Part shown: in pieces, positions 36,425-43,784 of the stretch
Position numbering within the stretch: the stretch's first letter is position 1
Layout of the letters: each line of letters opens with the position of its first letter
NCBI GenBank assembly: GCA_963805645.1
Contig: CAWDVA010000003.1
Coordinates: forward strand, 27,101 to 91,100
Length of the DNA: 64,000 nt
Direction of reading: 5' to 3'
DNA from: CAVXEH01 sp963805645
GTDB lineage: Bacteria; Chloroflexota; Limnocylindria; QHBO01
Program-made: the position numbers and the translations under genes
The notes under the pieces: generated by a model
Told to the model about the DNA's origin: nothing
What the model saw: the letters and a program-made list of their open reading frames with translations, nothing else
The model's database searches: none

Positions 36425-38149
36425 GTGATTGGATCCAAGAAGCGCGCGCGCGCGAGCATCATCCGCGGCGTCACCGTGGCCACCGGCCTCAGTCTCTCCG
36501 CGGCTCTTCTGGTCGCTCCCGCCGCTCTGGCTCACGAGGCGCGCCCTGCTGTCCCCCGAGCCGAGAATCGCGTTGCGGCACTGCGCACCGGCCAGGTGCA
36601 ACTGCGGCAGATCACCTCCGGATTCTCCTCGCCGGTCTTCGTGACCAACGCGGCCGATGGCAGCCATCGGCTCTTTGTGGTTGAGCGCAGCGGCGACATC
36701 AGGGTCGTGGTCGGCACTGCGCTGCAACAAGGCTACTTTCTGGACATCCGCAGCAAGGTTCTCGCGGGCAGCGAGCGGGGATTGCTCGGCCTGGCATTTC
36801 ACCCTGACTTCACCGCGAACCACAAGCTCTATGTCGACTACACCCGGGCTTCCGATGGCGCCATCGTGGTGGCGGAGTACACGGCCGCGGCCGATGGCGC
36901 GTCGGTGAGCACCGCCAGCGAGCGAGTGCTGCTTGTCGTCGACCACTCTACATACGCCAACCACAACGGCGGGATGCTCGCGTTCGGCTCGGACGGCTAC
37001 CTCTACATTGGGACCGGGGATGGCGGCGGAGGAGGCGATCCACTGCACAGCGGGCAGGACACGTACGCCCTGCTGGGCAAGATCCTTCGCATCGATGTGG
37101 ACGGCACCGCTGGCGGGAAGGAATACCGCATCCCCGCCGGAAACCCGTTTGCATCGGTGGGCGGCGCTCCTGAGGTTTGGGATTTCGGGCTGCGCAACCC
37201 GTGGCGCTTCAGCTTCGACCGGTCGACGGGTTCGCTGTGGATCGGGGACGTCGGGCAGAGCTCATGGGAGGAGGTTGACCGTGAGCCATCCGGCTCGGGC
37301 GGCCGCAACTACGGGTGGAACGTCATGGAAGGGTTCCACTGCTACAGCCCATCCACGGGCTGCAGCCAGGACGGGCTGACTCTCCCCGTTCTGGAGTACT
37401 CGCATTCTTACGGCTGCGCAGTTACAGGTGGCTATGTGTACCGCGGTTCCGTCTTCCCCGATCTGGTCGGCCAGTACGTCTTCGCCGACTACTGCAGCGG
37501 CAACCTGTGGACCGTCGCGTCGGGCGGCACAGCCGCGACCCTGCAGCGAACAGCGGCCGTGAACATCAGCAGTTTTGGCGAAGGCGAAGACGGTGAGTTG
37601 TACGCCACCGATCTTGGAGGACGCCTCTTCCATGTGGTGGCGCCGTTGTTTGAAGATATTGTCGATTCGCCATATTTCGACGACATCCTCTGGCTCTACG
37701 ACGCGGGCATCACGACCGGCTGCAGCGCCACGACCTACTGCCCTGATGCCCCGGTGACCCGTGGCCAGATGGCGGCCTTCCTGGACCGCGCCCTGGCGTT
37801 GCCGCCGACGAGCACCGACTACTTCACCGATGACGAGGGCTCTCTGTTCGAGACCGACATCAACCGCCTCGCCGCGGCTGGGATCACCTCTGGCTGCGGT
37901 GCCACCACGTTCTGTCCTAACCAGATCGTCACCCGTGGCCAGATGGCGGCCTTCCTGGACCGTGCCCTGTCGTTGCCGCCGACGAGCACCGACTACTTCA
38001 CCGACGATGCGACGAGCATCTTCCAGTCGAGCATCAACCGCCTCGCCGCGGCGGGCATCACCTCTGGCTGCAGCGCCACCACCTTCTGCCCTGATGCCCC
38101 GGTGACCCGTGGCCAGATGGCCGCCTTCCTGCATCGGGCGTTGACGTAG
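36425..38149 (+). CDS. Surface-anchored PQQ-type sugar dehydrogenase with three SLH-like repeats
   Basis: A 574-residue protein: signal peptide (GLSLSAALLVAPAALAHEA), a six-bladed soluble aldose/glucose-sorbosone dehydrogenase domain at about residues 55-400, and SLH-like repeats from about 409. Visible dehydrogenase motifs: GLLGLAFHPDF, YANHNGGMLAFG with the catalytic-type His180, YIGTGDGG, GKILRIDVDG, FGLRNPWRFSFD and YGWNVMEG. It would oxidise sugars with PQQ outside the cell. Whether the organism makes PQQ cannot be seen. GTG start at 36425 has GATACT nine bases upstream and no ribosome site. Its anchor repeats are more diverged than those of the two preceding genes. Confidence 0.85.
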   Translation: MIGSKKRARASIIRGVTVATGLSLSAALLVAPAALAHEARPAVPRAENRVAALRTGQVQLRQITSGFSSPVFVTNAADGSHRLFVVERSGDIRVVVGTALQQGYFLDIRSKVLAGSERGLLGLAFHPDFTANHKLYVDYTRASDGAIVVAEYTAAADGASVSTASERVLLVVDHSTYANHNGGMLAFGSDGYLYIGTGDGGGGGDPLHSGQDTYALLGKILRIDVDGTAGGKEYRIPAGNPFASVGGAPEVWDFGLRNPWRFSFDRSTGSLWIGDVGQSSWEEVDREPSGSGGRNYGWNVMEGFHCYSPSTGCSQDGLTLPVLEYSHSYGCAVTGGYVYRGSVFPDLVGQYVFADYCSGNLWTVASGGTAATLQRTAAVNISSFGEGEDGELYATDLGGRLFHVVAPLFEDIVDSPYFDDILWLYDAGITTGCSATTYCPDAPVTRGQMAAFLDRALALPPTSTDYFTDDEGSLFETDINRLAAAGITSGCGATTFCPNQIVTRGQMAAFLDRALSLPPTSTDYFTDDATSIFQSSINRLAAAGITSGCSATTFCPDAPVTRGQMAAFLHRALT

Positions 38150-38355
38150 GGGGTGATGGGGGGTGCAGGACGTGCACGCAGTGCGCGCGGACCAGGCAGC
38201 GCCCGGGTTGCGACTGCGGCCGAGTGAAACGTCGATCGCTTAGGTTGGCGTCTCACACGACCGATGGACGCCCTCGCGTGTGGCCGAGCAGCAAACTCCG
38301 CCACCGCAGACGCCAGGGTGGATGCAATCGGTCTGGCCGTAGACGCCAAGAAACT

Positions 38356-38385
38356 GGAGGGGATCCGCAGCCGCGGATCCCCTCC
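38356..38385 (-). terminator. Intrinsic terminator of the minus-strand SLH-like gene
   Basis: Perfect 13-bp stem (arms 38356-38368 and 38373-38385) with a 4-base loop. On the minus strand it is followed by AGTTTCTT, a short T-tract, so it ends transcription from the gene at 38428-39193. It may also stop read-through from the plus-strand gene. The remaining bases from 38150 to 38355 show no gene. Confidence 0.8.
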
Positions 38386-38427
38386 ACGAGGCGGTGATCT
38401 CCTGGTCCGCCGATGCCGAGCGGCTCC

Positions 38428-39193
38428 CTAGGGCTGGGCCGCGGTCTGCGGCGCGGTCGGCGCCTGGGGGACGGGGGACAGGACAGTGACGCTGCTGAGG
38501 TCACCGGAGAACGGGATGACCTGGGCGGTCAGAGATCCCCGACCGGGATACGTGGTGCAGGCCCCGGTGTCGATTCCGCCGAATATGAGCTGAACCGTGT
38601 GCGATCCGGGCCCCACGGGCACCATCGCCTGACCCGCAAGCTGGGACAGGGAGTAATTCGTGGGCTGGGATTCGGCGAGGACATACATCGACGTGGGGCT
38701 TTGCACGGTACCGTCCACCTTGATCTGGTAGGAGCTCTCGCAAGGGAATGTGCCGGCGGTCGACTGCACGAGTGCGTAGAAGGCCGTTGAGACGAACAGG
38801 TACTCGTTCTTGAGGCTGGTTGCCGAAACGGAGCTGACCACCGTGCCCGTGGCGGGTGTCGAGCTGCTCCCCAGAGGGAAGTTGAACGTGACTCGAGCTG
38901 GCGCGTGGTGCGGCGCGATTGAGGAACGCGGACATCTGCTCGCGTGTGACGGGGTCCTTCGGACAGTAGTTGCCGCTGCCGCATCCGGTGGAGATCCCGG
39001 AGTAGTACATGTTCACGATATTGGCGAAGAACGAATTTGTTCCATCGACGTCGTTGAAGGGGCTGATGACGGCAAACGTCGTGGTGGGAACGAGGATGGC
39101 GAGGACCGCGACCAAGCCGCGGAGGCCCCACACTCTGAGCCTCCGAGGCCTCGGGGCGAGCTTTCGACTGTCGCGGGGTATGGTCATGCGCAT
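38428..39193 (-). CDS. Exported single SLH-like-repeat protein, frame-broken
   Basis: N-terminus: signal or anchor segment GLRGLVAVLAILVPTTTFAV, then one SLH-like repeat (ISPFNDVDGTNSFFANIV, YYSGISTGCGSGNYCPKDP, VTREQMSAFLNRAAP). The rest (VSSVSATSLKNEYLFVSTAF to SGDLSSVTVLSPVPQAP) is in the next frame; one extra base near 38915-38930 explains it and joins as APHHAPARVTFNFPLGSSS. The C-terminal part is beta-rich, without known domain. Start ATG 39193 follows GAGG by 5-6 bases. It is a paralogue in layout of the gene at 39754: repeat at the N-terminus, not at the C-terminus. Confidence 0.75.
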
Positions 39194-39329
39194 GTGATCC
39201 TCTAACTGCACTGTCGGGCGGTGGCGCCCGTATGGGGCTCACCATACCCGCGTCGCAGCCCTGCAAGGACCGGAAGTCAGCGCAAACGAGCCGGGCTTGA
39301 CTCGACCTTTGTTCTCAACGGCTGACATG

Positions 39330-39440
39330 CCTGGACTCACCCTCCCCATGGCGCGCATCCTCGTCGTCGAGCCGGTGCGCAGGCCGGCATCGGCGTCATA
39401 ACCGCTGCGTCGACACTGAGATCCGCCTCCACATGCCCCG
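39330..39440 (+). pseudogene. Truncated serA 5' end, copy B
   Basis: From ATG 39348 it matches serA: MARILVVEPV, then a lost base shifts the frame (CAGGCCGGCATCG remains recognisable), and similarity fades after about 90 bases. The upstream CTGGACTCACCCTCCCC resembles copy A (CTAGACTCACCTTCCCC) more than the intact gene. The 541-base gap between 39194 and 39753 otherwise contains no gene. Confidence 0.75.
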
Positions 39441-39753
39441 CGCGTTCGGGCCGTAGGGGACGGGGGGCGGAGGCGACCCGAGAAAGGCCGAGGGCGATGA
39501 CAAGCGAACCTAGAGGTTGATGCCTGCGAACCTAGCCAGACGCGGGCGGCGCGGGTTGATCGCGTCACAGACGAATCCCGTGTTTTCGCTCGTCGCTCAC
39601 CTGAGCGAGGACGATCACTCTCCGACGGAGCCGAAAGGGGCCCGCGGGAGAAGAAACCTAGTCCGGTGGGCGGGTCACGCGGTACTCTCAGCAAAGGTTG
39701 CTCATCGGTGCGCTTCGCGACCCGCATGCAGCCACGCAGAGGAGAGTACACGT

Positions 39754-40509
39754 ATGCTTTCGGGCCCCCGACCACGTAAGACGCCACGCGCCCTGCTCGC
39801 CCTGGCGCTCGTCATTGCACTTGCGGCCGTTCCGGCAATCGCCTTGGCGGTGATCTCCTTCAACGACGTGCCCACCTCCAATCCGTTCTACAACGACATC
39901 CAGGCCATTGCCGCCGCCGGCGTCACCACCGGCTGTGGTGGTGGGAACTTCTGCCCAACTGACAACGTCACCCGCGAGCAGATGGCAGCGTTCATGAACC
40001 GCCTCGGCGCGCTATCTGCTGGCAAGACGCCCGTTGTCAACGCCGCCAAGCTGTCCGGGCAACCGGCAACCGCGTTCCATCAATACAACACCTCGGCACC
40101 TGCCCTCTCGACACAGTACGGAGCATTCAGTTTTCAGGGGAATGCCGCCGCGGCCGGAGCCTTTGGCAACGCCAACATCAGCTTCCCCGTGCCGATCAAC
40201 TCCGCCCTCACCGTGCATGTGATTCAGGAGGGCGCCTCGGTACCCAGCGGATGCAGCGGGAGCGTCACCGCACCGGCCGCCGCTCCGGGCAATCTCTGCG
40301 TCTTCGTGGGATGGGAGACAAACATCAGCAGCACCTCGTACAAGGTGTACGACCCGTCCACCGGCATTGCGGGAACATCGCACTACGGTGCGCAGATGGT
40401 TGCAGCGTCCGTGAACAGTGGCACCTACGGTCTGTCGGGAACGTGGGCGGCCACCGCACCGCTGGTGCGCATCATTCTGTCCAAGCCGACGGGCGCGCCG
40501 GTTCGGTAG
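39754..40509 (+). CDS. Exported protein with one N-terminal SLH-like repeat
   Basis: A 251-residue protein: basic N-terminus, hydrophobic signal (ALLALALVIALAAVPAIALA), one Cys-pair SLH-like repeat (ISFNDVPTSNPFYNDI, AGVTTGCGGGNFCPTDNV, TREQMAAFMNRL), then a beta-rich domain of about 150 residues (FSFQGNAAAAGAFGNANISF, LVRIILSKPTGAPVR). ATG 39754 follows GAGGAGAG. Lies between serA fragment B and intact serA. The C-terminal domain is not recognised; similar proteins usually occur as families in these genomes. Confidence 0.78.
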   Translation: MLSGPRPRKTPRALLALALVIALAAVPAIALAVISFNDVPTSNPFYNDIQAIAAAGVTTGCGGGNFCPTDNVTREQMAAFMNRLGALSAGKTPVVNAAKLSGQPATAFHQYNTSAPALSTQYGAFSFQGNAAAAGAFGNANISFPVPINSALTVHVIQEGASVPSGCSGSVTAPAAAPGNLCVFVGWETNISSTSYKVYDPSTGIAGTSHYGAQMVAASVNSGTYGLSGTWAATAPLVRIILSKPTGAPVR

Positions 40510-40646
40510 GGACGCCGGGCGTTCACTGGCGGACACGTTCCACAGCTCGTCTATGGTGGGTCGCGGCGGGGGTCAGCCCGTGAGTGTCATTCCGGCGGAA
40601 GACCGTCTCTGAAGCCGACCACACGGCGCTCCCGCTCGGCGAGGGC

Positions 40647-40652
40647 TAGACT
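40647..40652 (+). promoter_or_regulatory. -10 element for leaderless serA transcript
   Basis: TAGACT, six bases, then GTG 40659, with no ribosome site. The same element is retained in serA fragment A (25533) and as TGGACT in fragment B. Confidence 0.55.
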
Positions 40653-40658
40653 CCCGCC

Positions 40659-42282
40659 GTGGCCCGCATCCTCGTGGTCGAGCCGGTCGCGCAGGCCGGC
40701 ATCGACGTCCTGACCGCTGCGCACGAGACCGAGATCCGCCTCCGCGTGCCGCACGAGGAGCTGCTCCACCTCCTGGCGGAAGGCGATGGCTACGACGCGC
40801 TGGTCGTCCGCTCGCAGACCCGTGTGGATGCCGAGGTGCTCCGCTCCGCCGCTCCCCGACTCTAGCGTCATCGGGGTGGCCTCCATCGGCACCGACAAGA
40901 TCGACTTGGACGCCGCCACCCGCGCCGGGGTCATGGTCGTCAACGCCCCCACCGGCAACACCATCGCCGCCGCCGAGCACACCATGGCGCTCATGCTCGG
41001 CCTGCTGCGTCGCATTCCGCCCGCCGACGCATCGGTTCGTCGCGGGGAATGGGAGCGCGGGAAGTTCCTGGGGTCAGAGCTGCGCGGCAAGGTGCTGGGG
41101 ATCATCGGCCTGGGGAAGATCGGCAAGCAGGTCTGCCGTCGGGCCCTGGCCTTCGAGATGAAGGTGCTCGCCTACGACCCGTACCTCACCGACGAGCAGA
41201 TCTCCGAGGCCGGCGCGCAGCAGGTGGGGTTCCCGGAGCTTCTCCAGCGTGCCGAGGTCATCACCGTGCACACTCCGCTGACGTCCCAGACGCGCGGGAT
41301 GCTGGGCCGCTCGCAGCTGCAGGCGACCCGGCGCGGGGTCTACTGCATCAACGCGGCGCGCGGCGGGATCTACGACGAGACGGCACTCGCGGAGGCGCTC
41401 TCCTCCGGGCAGGTCGCCGGGGCTGCCCTGGACGTCTACGCCGCCGAGCCGATGGCGCCCGACAGCCCGCTCCGATCCGCGCCCAACACGCTCTTCACGC
41501 CGCACATCGGGGCCTCGACGCGAGAGGCCCAGGCGCGGGTTGGCCACGAGATGGCCGAGCAGGTGGTCATGGCCCTGGCCGGGATCACCCCGCCGTACGC
41601 GGTGAACGCCCCGGCGGTGGCGGCCGACGTCGCGCCCCGGCTTCGTCCGTACGTCGAGCTGGCCCGCCGCCTGGCGATGCTCGCTCGCCAGCTCTCCGAC
41701 GACCCCATCGGCGGGGTCGACCTCACCTACGCGGGGGAGATCGCGGCCTGGGACACCTCGCCGCTGCGAACCGCAGCGCTGGCGGGGGTGCTCGAGGCCG
41801 TCACCGACCAGCGGGTCAACGCGGTGAACGCCGACCTGATGGCGCGCGAGCGCGGGCTCTCCGTTGGCGAGACCCGTACCGATGCCTCGGAGCCCTGGGC
41901 CTCCCTGCTCACGCTGGCGGTATCCTCCGGCGGGACCGATGGCGCCGCCGTCCCCGGGCTGGTGCTGCGCCTGTCGGGCTCCACCGCGCACGGGCGTCCT
42001 CACCTCGTGAGCCTGGACGGGTTCGAGATCGACGCCGAGCTGGCGGGGACCATCCTGGTCACCCGGCACCATGACCGCCCCGGCGTCGTCGGCGCGGTGG
42101 GCACCCTGCTCGCCGAGGGCGGGGTGAACATCTCGTCCCTCGAGCTGTCGCGGCTTTCGGCTGCCGGCGAGGCGATGATGCTCGTCAGCGTGGACCAGCC
42201 GGTCCCTCGGCCGATCGTCGATCGCCTGCGGACCATGGACACGATCATCTCGGCTCGCATCGTGGAGCTGCCACGTCCGTAG
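40659..42282 (+). CDS. serA: D-3-phosphoglycerate dehydrogenase (ACT type), frame-broken
   Basis: First step of serine synthesis: oxidises 3-phosphoglycerate with NAD. Codons from GTG 40659 give MARILVVEPVAQAGIDVL to LRSAAPRL, where a TAG appears; the rest continues one frame on as SVIGVASIGTDKIDLDAAT. Deleting one T at about 40864 restores a full protein of about 540 residues. Motifs: NAD loop GIIGLGKIGKQV, CINAARGGIYDETAL, catalytic-His segment LFTPHIGASTREAQ, an intervening ASB domain and a C-terminal ACT domain (TRHHDRPGVVGAVGTLL) for serine feedback. An essential gene, so the break is probably a sequencing or assembly indel. Confidence 0.92.
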
Positions 42283-42354
42283 GTGCCGGCCTGGCGCTCA
42301 GGCGTCGGCGCGGTGTCTCGGGCCGTCGACGGCTTTCGGCAAGCCGTTTCTGAC

Positions 42355-42450
42355 GACGGGACGAGGCGACGATCCCACGACGGGACGAGGCGACGATCCC
42401 ACGACCGGACGAGGCGACGATCCCACGACGGGACGAGGCGACGATCCCAC
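42355..42450. repeat. 24-bp tandem array downstream of serA
   Basis: Four full copies of a 24-base unit (core GGACGAGGCGACGATCCCAC), alternating GACGGG and GACCGG at the start, plus a partial fifth from 42451. Both strands are open through it, but neither translation resembles a protein. The gap 42283-42491 contains nothing else. No spacer-like sequences, so not CRISPR. Confidence 0.85.
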
Positions 42451-42491
42451 GACCGGACGAAACACCCCGACAGCGAGGGCGCCGCGGGAAT

Positions 42492-42737
42492 CTACCCCCG
42501 TCGGCCAAAGAGGGCCTGCCAGTTCTCGTCCGATGCGTACTCACTGAGCCAGGCGCGCATCAACCCGCTGACCGTGGTTCCCTCCACCAGGGCTCTGAAC
42601 CGGGCGCGGTAGAGTGCGCGACGGTCGACCTTGACGGTGACGCTTACGAGGCGCTGCCCGTCGGGGAGTGGCCTTGCCTCCTGCGCACGGCCGGGTGGGA
42701 GGGACTCGTGGGATGCGATCTCATCGTCTGGCCGCAT
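42492..42737 (-). CDS. Small ribbon-helix-helix-like protein
   Basis: Eighty-one residues. The part LVSVTVKVDRRALYRARFRA followed by TTVSGLMRAWLSEYA has the beta-strand/helix/helix pattern of RHH (CopG/Arc) DNA-binding proteins. It is divergent from the MBL-fold gene at 42796 and could regulate it, or be half of an otherwise missing toxin-antitoxin pair. The first 25 residues are disordered-looking, so the true start may be further in. Confidence 0.5.
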   Translation of the reverse strand: MRPDDEIASHESLPPGRAQEARPLPDGQRLVSVTVKVDRRALYRARFRALVEGTTVSGLMRAWLSEYASDENWQALFGRRG

Positions 42738-42783
42738 CCGGGCATTGGACCAGCCAACGCTTACGGCGCAGTCACGACCCGCT

Positions 42784-42789
42784 TATCAT
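42784..42789 (+). promoter_or_regulatory. -10 element for leaderless MBL-fold gene transcript
   Basis: TATCAT followed by CGCGGC and the ATG at 42796; no ribosome site. It lies just upstream of the divergent RHH-like gene start. Confidence 0.5.
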
Positions 42790-42795
42790 CGCGGC

Positions 42796-43749
42796 ATGCC
42801 GCGAAAGCCGTTTGCCTCGTCCGCCGACCTCGCCGAGAAGGAGGCGACCCTCGAGAAGCTCGCCCCCGGCGTGTACGCGTTCACGGCGCAGGGCGACCCG
42901 AACGTCGGCTGCGTGATCGGGCCGGACGGGATCCTGGCGATCGAAGCGCGCGCCACCCCGGTCATGGCACAGCGGTGGATCGACGTGATCCGGACCCTGA
43001 GCGCCGCGCCGTTCGACGACCTGGTCCTCACCCACTACCACGCCGTCCGGGTCCTGGGCGCCGCCGCCTTCGCAGCCGAGCGGATCATCGCAACGCAGAT
43101 GACGGCGGACCTGGTGGACGAGCGCGGCCAGCAGGACTGGGAGTCGGAGGCCGGTCGCATGCCCCGCCTCTTCCAGGGCGCAGAGACAATCCCCGGGCTG
43201 ACCCACCCGACCCACACCTTCGCCGACTCCATGGATCTCCAGGTCGGCGAGCACCGGGTCGAGCTGCGGTACCTGGGCCGCGGCCACACCACCGGCGACC
43301 TGGTTGTCTGGCTGCCCGACGACGGCGTGCTCTTCGCCGGTGACCTGGTCGAGGCGCACGCGGCGCCCTACATGGGCGACGGCCACATCGACGACTGGTC
43401 GACCAGCACGCTGGACCGCGTCAGGGCTCTCGGGGCGCAGCACCTCGTGGGAGGGCGCGGTGACGTCGTTCATGGCGAGGCCGTGGAGCGGGCCATCGAG
43501 GACACCCGTGCCTTCCTCCGTACCACGCTGGACGGCACCCGCCAGGTTCGCGACGCAGGCGGCAGCCTCAAGGAGGCCTACGAGCTCGTCTACGGGCAGC
43601 TCGCCCCGCGCTATGCGGGCTACCCGATCTTCGACCACACGATGCCGTTCAACATCCAGCGGTGCTGGGACGAGCTCGACGGCATCGACCATCCGCGGAT
43701 CTGGACCGCGGAGCGCGACCGCCAGGTCTGGGACGCGCTGACCGACTGA
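42796..43749 (+). CDS. MBL-fold metallohydrolase
   Basis: A 317-residue cytosolic metallo-beta-lactamase-fold protein without signal peptide. LAPGVYAFTAQGDPNVGCVIGP opens the fold; LTHYHAVRVLGAAAF replaces the usual HxHxDH motif, keeping HxH but having V-R where D-H is expected. Further metal ligands are in GRGHTTGDLVVWLPDDGVLFAGDLVE (conserved His and Asp). The HYHAVRVLG variant occurs in a SoxH-like/quinoprotein-linked MBL subfamily as I recall it. It may be coupled to the following monooxygenase; substrate unknown. Confidence 0.82.
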   Translation: MPRKPFASSADLAEKEATLEKLAPGVYAFTAQGDPNVGCVIGPDGILAIEARATPVMAQRWIDVIRTLSAAPFDDLVLTHYHAVRVLGAAAFAAERIIATQMTADLVDERGQQDWESEAGRMPRLFQGAETIPGLTHPTHTFADSMDLQVGEHRVELRYLGRGHTTGDLVVWLPDDGVLFAGDLVEAHAAPYMGDGHIDDWSTSTLDRVRALGAQHLVGGRGDVVHGEAVERAIEDTRAFLRTTLDGTRQVRDAGGSLKEAYELVYGQLAPRYAGYPIFDHTMPFNIQRCWDELDGIDHPRIWTAERDRQVWDALTD

Positions 43750-43769
43750 CCGACTGACCGACTGACCCA
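43738..43769 (+). repeat. 8-bp tandem repeat across the MBL-gene stop
   Basis: Three perfect CTGACCGA units and a fourth with one change. The TGA stop of the MBL-fold gene is inside the second unit; the array fills the gap before the ribosome site of the next gene. Confidence 0.85.
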
Positions 43770-43784
43770 CGGAGCGAGGAGCCG

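Noticed and set aside
40786..42282. serA as a shorter gene starting at an ATG at 40786
   Set aside because: The first 25 residues from that ATG are out-of-frame shadow; the true N-terminus is clear from GTG 40659 and from the two duplicated fragments.
42355..42450. CRISPR-like array
   Set aside because: Units are directly adjacent with no spacers and no cas genes are near; it is a simple tandem repeat.
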